A stretch of 64,000 bases of DNA from Planotetraspora thailandica (lineage in GTDB: Bacteria > Actinomycetota > Actinomycetes > Streptosporangiales > Streptosporangiaceae), in contig NZ_BOOR01000018.1 in the NCBI RefSeq assembly GCF_016863335.1, positions 124,001-188,000 on the forward strand. The letters are read 5' to 3'. The first letter of the stretch is position 1, and every line of letters begins with the position of its first letter. Below are positions 42,160-51,099 of the stretch, piece after piece. The position numbers and the translations under genes are program-made. The notes beneath the pieces are model-generated. The model made no database searches and was not told the DNA's origin. It saw only the letters and a program-made list of their open reading frames with translations.

Positions 42160-45100
42160 CGCGCTTCCAGTCCAGCACCGACTTCACGAAGGGATGAGCC
42201 TCACCCAGCGTGCGGCGCAGATGGACCAGGACGGGCTCGCGCAACTCGCGAGCCTCGTCGGTCCGTCTGGCGTCGCGCAGGGTGACGGCGAGGTTCGCCT
42301 CGCAGAGCAGGGTGTAGGGGTGGTACCTACCCTGGGCCTTCCTCATCTTCTCGAGCGTCTCCAGAGCCAGCGCCTCGGCCTCCTCGTACTCCTCGGCGTC
42401 GCTCAGGATGTTGCTGACGTTCATCGCGCACACCAGGGTGAACGGATGATCGGCGCCCAGCTCCCTCCGGAACAGGCTGAGCGTGTCGAGTGCGAGCTCC
42501 TTGCTCTTGGCCAGGTCGCCGTCTTCCCGGTAGTAGATGGTGAGGTTGTTGGTGGCGATCAGGGTGTAGGGGTTGTCCAGGCCCAACTGCCCTTCGTAGG
42601 CGGCCACGACCTCCGACGCGATCCGGATGGCCTCCTTGGTCTCGCCGTCGACCGCCAGATCGGAGGCCAGATTGACCTTGCAGGCGACCGTGTCGGGTGA
42701 GTCGGGCCCGAACCGCTGGATGTACCGCTCGTAGGTCTTCGTCGTCAGGAGCCTGGCCTCGGCCAGGTGCCCCGCCCGCCGCAACGAGACCGCGAGGCTC
42801 CGCGCGGTCCGCAGCGTGTCGGGAAGGTCCGGGCCGAGGATGCGCTCGTAGCTCTCCAGCGTGCTGCGCAGGAGCTCCGCCGACGCGGAGTAGTCTCCCG
42901 CCTCCCGCATGTCGAGACCGAGATTGTTCTCGGAGAACAACGTGTAGGGGTGTTCGGGCCCCAGCACGGCCCTGCGCCGGTCCAGCGTCTCCTGGTCCAG
43001 CCGGCGCGCGCCGCCGAAGTCGCCCACGTGCCGCATCGCGACCGCCAGGTTGTTGGCCGCGGCGAGCGTGCGCGGGTGGTCGTCGAGGAAGAGCTCCTTG
43101 GTCTGGTTGTAGGTCTCCCACTCCATGCGCAGGGAATCCTGCAGGTCTCCGAGCGCTCTGAGGTCGGCGGCCAGACCGGCCGCCGTCATCAGCGTGTGCG
43201 GGTGCGGATTCGGAAGCTCCCTGCGCTGGTCCTCGAGGACGGCGCGGTCGAGGTCGCGAGCCTCCTGGTAGTTGCCCTGCTGGCGCATGATGTTGGCCAT
43301 GTGGAAGCGGAGGTACAGCGTCTGCCGGTCGAGGTTGCCCAGCTTGTCGATCCACAGCCGTTCGAGCCGGTGCCCGAGGTCGAGGGCGCGGTTGAACTCG
43401 CCGCGCTTCCAGAGGTAGCGGACGCGCTCGATCAGAAGCTGTCGGGTCTCCTCCTCGTCGCAGGTCTCGGCCTGCGAGGGAGCCAGATGCGGCCAGATCT
43501 CGTCGTACCGCGGCCAGTTCTCGGGGTCGTCGGTGTCGCCTTCGCGCGGTCGTGCGCCGAGCAGGATGCGGTGCACGTCGTGGACGGTGTCCTCGCGTTC
43601 GTCGGCGTTCATCTGGTCGCGCAGCACCGCCTGGACCAGCCGGTGCACCTGAACGGTATTGTCGCGCTGGTCGACCTTGGCGAGGGCGAACCGGTTCAGC
43701 TCCCGGACCAGCCGGCCGATCATGATCTTCTCGCGCAGCGAGTCGTCGTACGGCACGAGGCAGCGCACGGTCTCGTCGCCGTACAGCATGGACAACGACA
43801 CCGGCTCGGCCGCGAAGAACGCCAGGAGCTGCAGGAGGCGCACCGCGGCTGGAGAGCGCTCACTGAGCCGCTGGAAGGACACGTTCCACGTGGCGGCGAC
43901 CGGAGTCGGGTAGGTGGGGGTGTCGCCGAGCGCCAGGGTCTGCGCGGGCTGGTGGGAGAGCTTCTCCACGTACTCGTCCACCCGCATGCCCGTTTCCTGC
44001 AGCCACGCTCCGGCCTGCTCGATGGCCAGCGGGAGGTCTCCGAGGGCTTCCGCCACGTGGTTGGCGTCGGCGGGGCTCAGCTCGGTGACCCTGCGCCGCA
44101 GATGCTCCAGGCTCTCCTCACGGGTGAACACGTCGATCTCGAGCGGCGCCGCCACCTGCGACCAGGTCTGGTTGCGTGACGTGATCAGAACGTGGCCCGT
44201 CCCGCCGGGAAGGTAGTCCCTCAGATCGTTCGGGTCGTTGGCGTTGTCGAAGATCAGCAGCCAGCGTCCGTACGGCTCGCCCCTCCTCAGCGCCTCCCGT
44301 GCCGCCTGAGCCGCGTCCGCAACGTTGTCGCCGACCCGGATGCCGAGCCGTTCGGCCAGCTCGGCCATCGCGTTGTTGAGGAGGTCGGCCTGCTCGGCGG
44401 AGATCCACCAGACGACGTCATAGTCCGTCATGAACCGGTGCGCGTACTCGATGGCGAGCTGGGTCTTGCCCACACCGCCCAGGCCGTACAACGCCTGGGG
44501 GGCCGTCGCCTGCGTCACGATGGCCTGGCTGCCTCCGACGAGCTGTGCGCGTAGCCGCTCCAGCACTTCGGCGCGGCCGGTGAAGGTCGTGTTCCTGGTC
44601 GGCAGGTTGAGGACGGCCGGCTGGATGCCGGGAAAGCGCGGGGTCGGGGTGCCCGGCACGGGATCGGTCATGGTGACCGGGCGGTCGAGCGCCCGGAGCA
44701 GGGCGGCGGTCGCCTGGCTCTCGTCGAGCCGCACCAGATCGATCGGCGCCGGGTCGGAGTACGGCATGGGGATGCGCACGTCGGCGACCCGGATGGGGAT
44801 CAGCTGGCTGCGCGAGCTGGACAGCTCACCGACCGACGACATCGTCTGCCACGTCTCGCGAATCCGGGAGGAGCGCAGGTAGGCGGGGGACAGCAGGGCG
44901 AGGGTCCGTGCCGCCGATTCGGCGCCCCTCACGGGGGCGGTCTCATCCTGCTCGCCGGTCGAGCTGTGAGGGTGCACCCGGAAACCGGCCCCCGTCAGGA
45001 CGGAGGTGATCCAGTCCACCCACAGGCGGTCGTCGGGAACGTAGCTCAGGTAGATGTCGGTGGAGACGGTCGGCCTGCGGCGGATGAACAGCTCCCGGTA

Positions 45101-46060
45101 GCTCATCCGCAGGTCGTCGTCCATCGCGGGCAGGGAGTTCACCCGCCCCTTCGTGATGAAGTTCGCGAGCCGCTCGTACGCCGACAGCAGCGAGGCGGGG
45201 GAGCCGGGCGCGTCCCCGAACGCCGCGAGAGTCTCCTCGTAGGCGTAGAAGGGCTTGTACGGAATCTCCACCGCACCCCAGTACGCGTGGATCGCGTCGC
45301 GGGTCATGTCCTCGGGGAAGCGCTCGAACTGGGTGCGCGCGACGGCACGTCCGGCGTCGAGCTTCTCCTTCTCCGCGTCGTCGACCCGCATGGGGATCGG
45401 CAGGATCCTGATGCGGCGCTCGCCGTACCGTTCGGCGATGTCCGTCGCGACCTTCGCGGCCCCCTCGATGCTCTGATCGCTCAAGGTGAAGCAGGTCACG
45501 AGGATGTCGGGGAAGTGCACGGTGCAGATGTCCGCGATGTCGCTCAGGCCGGTGCGGCTGTCGATGAGCACGTAGTCGTAGTTGGCCCGCATGTCCTCGC
45601 GCAGCGCGTCGAAGAACGGGCCGCCGCCGAGACGCTCGTAGAAGTTGTCCCAGTTCAAGGCGGAGACGAGCGATGAATAGTCGCGGTTCTGCCGTCCGGC
45701 GGAGAGGAAGTCGAGCGCTCCGCCCTCGGGGAAGTGGTTCCACTCGACCGACACGACGTGCTGCTGCACCTTGGCGTATTCGAGGTGCCAGTTCGCCGGT
45801 CGCGCCTTCTTCTCGACGGCGGCCCACGCGAACTCGGAGATCAGCTCGATCACCCCGGGAGTACCGGTGATCATCGCCTGGTCGAGGAACGGGCGGAAGA
45901 ACTTGTGCAGGCCGGGCGACTCCAGGTCCCAGTCCACCACCAGCACACGATGCCCGTTCGAGGCGAGGATCCACGCGGTGTTGGCCAGGGCCATCGTGCG
46001 CCCGGTTCCACCCTTGAAGCTGTAGAAGGTGATGATCTGCCCGTTTCGATCCTCTGTCAT
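42128..46060 (-). CDS. fxsT: FxSxx-COOH system protein FxsT: ParA-TIR-NB-ARC-TPR
   Basis: A protein of 1310 residues with four modules. An N-terminal MinD/ParA-like ATPase has SFKGGTGRT (deviant Walker A, residues 16-22). A TIR-like domain (about 332-465) begins DIYLSYVPDD. A NB-ARC/STAND ATPase follows, with P-loop GLGGVGKT near 525 and LLIFDNAND as Walker B. Many TPR units run from about 870 to 1300 with a PYTL / NNL-like pattern. This is the large tetratricopeptide partner of FxSxx-COOH loci, an NLR-like architecture whose role is unknown. ATG at 46060 overlaps the fxsC stop as ATGA. Its 3' end overlaps the convergent hydrolase by 32 nt. Confidence 0.9.
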   Translation of the reverse strand: MTEDRNGQIITFYSFKGGTGRTMALANTAWILASNGHRVLVVDWDLESPGLHKFFRPFLDQAMITGTPGVIELISEFAWAAVEKKARPANWHLEYAKVQQHVVSVEWNHFPEGGALDFLSAGRQNRDYSSLVSALNWDNFYERLGGGPFFDALREDMRANYDYVLIDSRTGLSDIADICTVHFPDILVTCFTLSDQSIEGAAKVATDIAERYGERRIRILPIPMRVDDAEKEKLDAGRAVARTQFERFPEDMTRDAIHAYWGAVEIPYKPFYAYEETLAAFGDAPGSPASLLSAYERLANFITKGRVNSLPAMDDDLRMSYRELFIRRRPTVSTDIYLSYVPDDRLWVDWITSVLTGAGFRVHPHSSTGEQDETAPVRGAESAARTLALLSPAYLRSSRIRETWQTMSSVGELSSSRSQLIPIRVADVRIPMPYSDPAPIDLVRLDESQATAALLRALDRPVTMTDPVPGTPTPRFPGIQPAVLNLPTRNTTFTGRAEVLERLRAQLVGGSQAIVTQATAPQALYGLGGVGKTQLAIEYAHRFMTDYDVVWWISAEQADLLNNAMAELAERLGIRVGDNVADAAQAAREALRRGEPYGRWLLIFDNANDPNDLRDYLPGGTGHVLITSRNQTWSQVAAPLEIDVFTREESLEHLRRRVTELSPADANHVAEALGDLPLAIEQAGAWLQETGMRVDEYVEKLSHQPAQTLALGDTPTYPTPVAATWNVSFQRLSERSPAAVRLLQLLAFFAAEPVSLSMLYGDETVRCLVPYDDSLREKIMIGRLVRELNRFALAKVDQRDNTVQVHRLVQAVLRDQMNADEREDTVHDVHRILLGARPREGDTDDPENWPRYDEIWPHLAPSQAETCDEEETRQLLIERVRYLWKRGEFNRALDLGHRLERLWIDKLGNLDRQTLYLRFHMANIMRQQGNYQEARDLDRAVLEDQRRELPNPHPHTLMTAAGLAADLRALGDLQDSLRMEWETYNQTKELFLDDHPRTLAAANNLAVAMRHVGDFGGARRLDQETLDRRRAVLGPEHPYTLFSENNLGLDMREAGDYSASAELLRSTLESYERILGPDLPDTLRTARSLAVSLRRAGHLAEARLLTTKTYERYIQRFGPDSPDTVACKVNLASDLAVDGETKEAIRIASEVVAAYEGQLGLDNPYTLIATNNLTIYYREDGDLAKSKELALDTLSLFRRELGADHPFTLVCAMNVSNILSDAEEYEEAEALALETLEKMRKAQGRYHPYTLLCEANLAVTLRDARRTDEARELREPVLVHLRRTLGEAHPFVKSVLDWKRVNLDLEPLPW

Positions 46061-47322
46061 GTCATCCCCCTCTGACCCTGCTGATCATCCTGTATGGACG
46101 GCTTCGACGGATGCTCCGTGCCGGACATCTCCGGTGGGAAGGTCTGCACATGCCTGAGATAGGCGCTGCCCAGTTCCTGCACCACAGGCCTGAGCGAGGT
46201 CTCGAACTCGCCCAGCGTATGGATGCCGTGCACCGCCTTCCTCGAGGCGAGGCGGCCCTGCGCGATCTTCCGTGGCAGGGTGGTGCGCAATTCGTCGCGC
46301 AGGTCCGTCGCCGCGTCCGCCAGTTGTACGTCGGTCTCGTTCCACGGGATCACGAGGCCGACCCACGGCTTGTTCGCCTGATCGAGCTCGCGCAGCAGCT
46401 GCCGATGATGCTGGTCGGTGGCGACCCACGGGTCGACGAGCACCAGTCCGGGGCAGGAGGGCGAGGCCACGTTGATGAGTTCGTCGCGGTGATCGGCGAA
46501 GGTCCCCACGTCGGGTTCGAACCCGAGTTCGCGCACGATCTCGGATGCGGTCTCCGCGATGGACCTGTCACTCGACGGCAGGTAGGGGTTCCAGTCCAGG
46601 GGGGATCCGCCGTAGTACCTGTCGTGCCGGTACACGGGGCGGGACTCCGCGGTGTGGGCGACGATGGTGATCTGGAACTTGCGCTGCTCGTCCCGGTTGA
46701 ACGCGCTCTTGATCGCGGCGTAGTCGCAGGGTTCGCTGGCCGGGAGCCGTACGCCCTCGGCGACCTCGATGATCCTGTGGGCCAGGGCGTCCACGGCGGA
46801 CTTGTAGTGATCGCGGAATCTCTTGATCTTCATCATGCCGTAGAAACCGCGTTCGACGTAGTGCGTGCCCAGGTCGGGATGGGTGAACTGGATGGACTTC
46901 ACCATGTCGGGCAGTTCGTAATCCGGAACCGGGATCCAGAACGCCGGGACGATGACCTCGGGGAGTCCCTGCCGTCCCTCCACGTTGTTGCGGCGGCGCA
47001 GGTCGAAGGCGGCCCACTCCTTGCCGCACTGCTCGCTGCGGAAATAGCGCCGGGAGTAGAGAGGGACGAAGACCCTGCACGTGGCGAGTTCCTCGGCGAG
47101 GCGCCGGTCCCACTCGGCGCCGGGAGGTATCTCGATGTCCATGAACCCGGGCCGCGCACCCGACGGTAACGATGTGTGCTGGAGAACTTCCCGGCAGAGC
47201 TCGTGATAGAGCTTCTCTACCCACATGTCGGGATTTTTGTCCTCGGGCTTGTGACGGGGCGTGTGGGCATAGCTGAGAAAGAAATATGGGAGATGTTCTT
47301 CACTACCCGAGGCACTCGGCAC
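46057..47322 (-). CDS. fxsC: TIR-like protein FxsC
   Basis: A protein of 421 residues. The N-terminal TIR-like domain has YFFLSYAHTP, IPPGAEWDRRLAEELATC and FVPLYSRRYFRSEQCGKEW. The C-terminal half (about 220-400) is a second conserved domain of the FxsC family. TIR folds can bind or cleave NAD and often transmit alarm signals; activity here is untested. GTG at 47322 is preferred because GGGAGG lies five bases before it; the frame extends ten codons further. Its end overlaps the FxsT start. A 78-nt gap separates it from the acetyltransferase. Confidence 0.9.
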   Translation of the reverse strand: MPSASGSEEHLPYFFLSYAHTPRHKPEDKNPDMWVEKLYHELCREVLQHTSLPSGARPGFMDIEIPPGAEWDRRLAEELATCRVFVPLYSRRYFRSEQCGKEWAAFDLRRRNNVEGRQGLPEVIVPAFWIPVPDYELPDMVKSIQFTHPDLGTHYVERGFYGMMKIKRFRDHYKSAVDALAHRIIEVAEGVRLPASEPCDYAAIKSAFNRDEQRKFQITIVAHTAESRPVYRHDRYYGGSPLDWNPYLPSSDRSIAETASEIVRELGFEPDVGTFADHRDELINVASPSCPGLVLVDPWVATDQHHRQLLRELDQANKPWVGLVIPWNETDVQLADAATDLRDELRTTLPRKIAQGRLASRKAVHGIHTLGEFETSLRPVVQELGSAYLRHVQTFPPEMSGTEHPSKPSIQDDQQGQRGMT

Positions 47323-47400
47323 TCGCACCTCCCACGAACCCCGCCTGATCACCCAACTATAGGATAATTACTGTGAGGAATCCCGTCGTATGACGGTTTT

Positions 47401-48351
47401 TCACGTTCGCGGGTGACGCCGGTGGTTCCTCATCCATCCTTCCGCGTGCTGGACCGCTTCGACCAGCGAGAAGAGCCGACTTTCTGCATTTCCGACCTGA
47501 CCGTATTCCATGAATACGGCCTGTTCCATATCCCGGCCGCATTTGTGGAAATCGCTGTCGTCCAGGACCACGTCGTTATACCGGCGCCAGGTGCGTCGGC
47601 CGTCGATCCTCATCGCGCATCCGTACTCGGCCGCCGGCGGCCTCGGGTCGTACCGATATTCGGCCAGGTGGAAGCCGGTGCACTTGTCGAAGCCGACGCC
47701 GAGCAGGAGCACCTTGGCCTTGGCGTCGAAGAGTTTCGCCAGCGGCGATTCTTCGCCGAGATGGCTCTCGAGCATATGATCGGCCATGAGCCGCCGCGCC
47801 TGGGGGCCCACCGCCGCGAACGAGGTCTGCGGGTGGTCGCTCCTGACCGCCCCGGGAAGCAGGCGCACATGTTCCGACAGCCGGCCGCACTCGATCGAGG
47901 AACTCGTGGCCGCCTCATAGGCCGGTATCGTCCAGCGGTACAGACGCCCGCGGATCCTGCCCATGCCGCTGACGCGGGCGCGGTAAATGCGCGACGTGTC
48001 GGAGTTCCATGAGGTGAACGTGGGCACGACGATCGTCCCCTCCTCCCCGACGGCCTCCCGCAGCGCCGCCACGAGGGTGGCCACTCCGTCGGCCATCGCG
48101 CCGACGCGCCGCAGCGAGGCGTGGACGAGCACGACCTCCCCGGGGCCGAGTCCCAACTCCCTGAGGGAATGCGTGAGGGTCTCCTGGGAGAAGGCCTCCA
48201 GCGGAGGAGCCGCGCCGGCCGCCCTCGATTTGCCGCCGAGCCTCCGCTGCCAGAGTCGCGGCCACCCGAGTCTCGGCGCCGCCGACCAGGCGAGCGGGAA
48301 GACCAGCATCACGACCAGCGGACGCAGGAGGCGGACCGGGAGCCCGAACAA
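47401..48351 (-). CDS. Aminoglycoside N(3)-acetyltransferase-fold protein of the FxS locus
   Basis: A protein of 316 residues of the AAC(3)/YokD family. GPGEVVLVHASLRRVG opens the acetyltransferase core near residue 68 and TIVVPTFTSWNSDTSR and RSDHPQTSFAAVGPQA follow. A 53-residue N-terminal extension with a hydrophobic stretch (LLRPLVVMLVFPLAWSAAP) is unlike the resistance enzymes and may anchor it to the membrane. TTG at 48351 begins one nucleotide after the FxsB stop. A later ATG at 48309 is possible. Given its place inside the locus, the acceptor may be the peptide or a companion molecule, not an aminoglycoside. Confidence 0.86.
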   Translation of the reverse strand: MFGLPVRLLRPLVVMLVFPLAWSAAPRLGWPRLWQRRLGGKSRAAGAAPPLEAFSQETLTHSLRELGLGPGEVVLVHASLRRVGAMADGVATLVAALREAVGEEGTIVVPTFTSWNSDTSRIYRARVSGMGRIRGRLYRWTIPAYEAATSSSIECGRLSEHVRLLPGAVRSDHPQTSFAAVGPQARRLMADHMLESHLGEESPLAKLFDAKAKVLLLGVGFDKCTGFHLAEYRYDPRPPAAEYGCAMRIDGRRTWRRYNDVVLDDSDFHKCGRDMEQAVFMEYGQVGNAESRLFSLVEAVQHAEGWMRNHRRHPRT

Positions 48352-48352
48352 G

Positions 48353-50536
48353 TCACCGCTCGCATTCGGCTGTCGCGGCGGCGGTCATCTCGTCCAGGAA
48401 ATGCCGTCCGAGCTGGGGGAGCGGATGGCCGGCGAGGTCGCGCAGCGTGGCGCGGGCCCGGTCGAGCAGGGGCCCGGCCTCGTACGGGCCGAGCAGGTGT
48501 GCGGTCGCCAGAGCGCCGTACGCGTCGCAGAGCCGGTTCTCCAGCCCGGCGTCGCCTCCCAGGAGGTCGTACATGTCCAGCACGGCCCCGAGTTGGGCCT
48601 TTCTCGACTCCCGGACGAGCACCGCCGCGAGCGTGACGGGATCGGCCGACGCCGAGACGCCGGCGGCGCCGTACGCCTGGCGCGTCGAGGACCCGTGGCC
48701 GCCCTCCCCTGCGAGCGGTGTCATGACGCGCAGGCCCGCCTGTACGGCAAGCGCGTCCTTTGGATGTTCCTCACGGAGGAACTCCCAGGCCAGGGACACG
48801 ACCTTCTCCCAGCCGCCGGCCTCGCTCGCGCTCAGCCGATCGAGCGCCGGCCTGTCGTAGCAGTCCCGGTAGGGATCGACGTCGTCGAAGGCCAGCCGTA
48901 CCCCGCCGAGGTCGAAGGAGCGGACCGCGTCCCAGTGCTCGCCGTCCCGCTCGTACCACTGTCCGGCCGCGTGGATCCGGAACGTCTCGCCGGTGATCTC
49001 CACGCGGGCCGAGCCGGCCTGACCCACGTGCATCCGGCCGAGGGTGGGGAGGTCGACCATCCCCTCCGTGACGGGAACGGTCACCGTCGACGGCCGGCCC
49101 GCCCGGATCGCGGCGGCCGCCGCGATCGACGCCAGATGAGACCGCTCGGAGCCGCGCCCCGCCCCCAGGCGGCCCGTCGCCCAGGCCCGGACGTACGGGT
49201 GGCCGAGCACGTCGCGGACCGCGCCGGGATGGTCGTGTTCGAGCCGGGAGAGCAGAGCCCATGAGGATTCGTCGCCGATCGCCCGCCGGGCCGTGGCCAG
49301 CAGCCGGACGGTCCTGCTCCGCTGAGGTGCGGCGAGCGCGGCGATCTCGGACGGCCCGGCCGAGGCTCGCGCCACCGAGTCGAGAGCGGAGGTGGGCAGA
49401 GCGTGGGTCGCGGGCCCGGACGCCCGCTGGACGTGCGGGATGAGCGTGAACAGATCCCGGCAGTAGACCGAGGGGTTCACGAAGCCGGAGCCGGTCTTGT
49501 ACCGGTGCGCGTAGAGCCCCCCGCCGCAGCTCACGACGAGCGGGCAGGTACGGCATTGCGGCGCGAGCGGCTCGGTGCCGCCGTGACGGGCCGCGATACC
49601 CGGGTGGAGCGCCGCCTCGTCGAGTGAGTTGCGGAAGACGTCGAGCCCGGTGGCGGGCGCCCCGTCGAAGGCGGTCTTGAGGGAGTCGGCCTGCTCGTAC
49701 GATCCGTCGGTCTCGATCACCACGAGATCGGTGGGGGACAGCCCGAGCGACTCCGTCTGGCTGGGCCTGCCCCGGCCGGTCAGCACGATCGAGTCGAACA
49801 TCCTGATCGCGACCGGCCTTCCGTCGGCGACCCAGCGGTCGTGCACGGCGATCAGCCAGTCGGCGTACGGCGCGTCTCTTCCCGTGTCGCCTCCTGTGGG
49901 CCGCAGCGGCGGCTGATCCCACGTCGCGTGGGGCAGGAGGAAGTCGATGCGGGGAGGATCGAGCGCCGTCAGACCCTCGTAGACCGCTATCGGGTCGTTG
50001 CGAATGTCGATCGTGCAGAGCAGACCGGCGTAGAGGTCCGGGTGGTGGTCGCGAAGCAGCGTGACGGCCCGTATCACCTGGTCGTAGCTGCTGCGCCCGT
50101 TGGAGTAGAGCCGGTGCCTGTCGTTGGAGACGCGGTCTCCGTCGAGCGATATGCCGACCTTGATGTGCTCGGCCTCGAATATCTCGCAGAACCGCTCACT
50201 GAGGAGCACGCCGTTGGTGTGGATGCGCAGGTCCAGTTCGGCGACGCCGTCGAGTGCGCCGCGCAACTCCCGCGCGATGTGCCGGAGGCGTGACGGCCCG
50301 GCGAGGAGAGGCTCGCCGCCGTGCATGATGACATGAACCATGCCAAGGTCGTGCGCCCTGGCGTGATCCGCGATCCGGACGGCGATTTGCGCGACCGTTT
50401 CTTCCGACATGTTCGTCGGCTGGTTGCGCCAACTTTGGTCAGCGTGCTCGTAGACGTAGCAATGATCGCAAGCGAGATCGCATCTACTGGCCACCTTGAG
50501 CACGAACTGGCTAAAGGGCACGATGGATGCACGCAT
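48353..50536 (-). CDS. fxsB: Radical SAM/SPASM peptide maturase FxsB, inactivated metallohydrolase form
   Basis: A protein of 727 residues. The radical SAM cluster motif is C19-DLA-C23-DH-C26-Y. SPASM cysteines lie in QCRTCPLVVSCGGGLYAHRY with a further Cys some 20 residues on (about 327-357), for auxiliary clusters. The C-terminal half (about 420-727) is a fused metallohydrolase-like domain. Where active versions have HExxH, this one reads RESRK (642-646), so it should not bind zinc. FxsB enzymes form a strained cyclophane between the Phe ring and the Ser of FxS in the precursor. The ATG at 50536 lies 18 nt from the FxsA stop. Confidence 0.94.
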   Translation of the reverse strand: MRASIVPFSQFVLKVASRCDLACDHCYVYEHADQSWRNQPTNMSEETVAQIAVRIADHARAHDLGMVHVIMHGGEPLLAGPSRLRHIARELRGALDGVAELDLRIHTNGVLLSERFCEIFEAEHIKVGISLDGDRVSNDRHRLYSNGRSSYDQVIRAVTLLRDHHPDLYAGLLCTIDIRNDPIAVYEGLTALDPPRIDFLLPHATWDQPPLRPTGGDTGRDAPYADWLIAVHDRWVADGRPVAIRMFDSIVLTGRGRPSQTESLGLSPTDLVVIETDGSYEQADSLKTAFDGAPATGLDVFRNSLDEAALHPGIAARHGGTEPLAPQCRTCPLVVSCGGGLYAHRYKTGSGFVNPSVYCRDLFTLIPHVQRASGPATHALPTSALDSVARASAGPSEIAALAAPQRSRTVRLLATARRAIGDESSWALLSRLEHDHPGAVRDVLGHPYVRAWATGRLGAGRGSERSHLASIAAAAAIRAGRPSTVTVPVTEGMVDLPTLGRMHVGQAGSARVEITGETFRIHAAGQWYERDGEHWDAVRSFDLGGVRLAFDDVDPYRDCYDRPALDRLSASEAGGWEKVVSLAWEFLREEHPKDALAVQAGLRVMTPLAGEGGHGSSTRQAYGAAGVSASADPVTLAAVLVRESRKAQLGAVLDMYDLLGGDAGLENRLCDAYGALATAHLLGPYEAGPLLDRARATLRDLAGHPLPQLGRHFLDEMTAAATAECER

Positions 50537-50554
50537 GTTGCCGCTGTGGTGCTA

Positions 50555-50707
50555 TTAAATGGAAGAATTGAAGGAGAGCCCCGTTTCGGCGGAGGCTTCT
50601 TTTGTGTCGTCGAGTTCGGCAAGCGAGACGTCGCTCAAGTCCTCGATGAGCGAGGGCAGCAGGTCGATGGCCATGGCTGAAACCGTTTCAGGAGTAGGGA
50701 AAAACAT
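50555..50707 (-). CDS. fxsA: FxSxx-COOH RiPP precursor peptide FxsA
   Basis: A peptide of 50 residues ending FNSSI, the C-terminal FxSxx motif: F46, N47, S48, S49, I50. The leader has an acidic helical LIEDLSDVSLAELDDT segment, probably recognised by FxsB. The mature product is expected to carry a Phe46-Ser48 cyclophane, with no other obvious core residues. Start is ATG at 50707 (weak ribosome binding); a GTG at 50752 would add 15 residues. It is encoded 18 nt before fxsB. There is no leader peptidase or ABC exporter in the locus. Confidence 0.85.
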   Translation of the reverse strand: MFFPTPETVSAMAIDLLPSLIEDLSDVSLAELDDTKEASAETGLSFNSSI

Positions 50708-50752
50708 TGAATCCCGGCTACGCTGCGATGTCAGGATAGTTCGAAGCGTCAC

Positions 50753-51099
50753 CGAGACTTGTCACGTTAGCGCCCAAAGTGGGCTACTACCACTCAACCT
50801 GGCGGATCGCGCCCGCGATGAGCCTGCTCAGCCTAACCGATTTCGGCCCTGGTCGTGGCGGTCGGCGTGCTCTCAATACGGAAATTGGGCATCACGATTG
50901 GGCGGCAATCGACCCCCGTTGGCGGTTCCATGGAAGCGGGGGAGCCGTGTAATCATTGTGTACGATTATGCTAGTTGACTAATTTAAGCCATTCTGAGCT
51001 TTTTTGGCGAAAAGTACGGTTGATTGAAGTCTTGCCCGGATGATCCCCCGGCGTCCGGGCTCCGGGAGGCCGGCGCGAGGCGGGGCATAAGGTGGCCGC
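50753..51099. promoter_or_regulatory. Promoter region of the fxs locus, lower GC
   Basis: This 347-nt stretch contains no gene. It separates the fxs locus (minus strand) from a plus-strand aminotransferase. From about 50951 to 51010 it is rich in A and T (AATCATTGTGTACGATTATG, TTGACT, a T6 run), unlike the rest of the window. It should hold the fxsA promoter and possibly regulator sites. I see no confident -10/-35 pair on the minus strand. Confidence 0.5.

Noticed and set aside
47401-48351. Acquired aminoglycoside resistance gene
   Set aside because: It is embedded in the fxs operon with a 1-nt gap to fxsB and has an extended N-terminus. Resistance is possible but not the best explanation.
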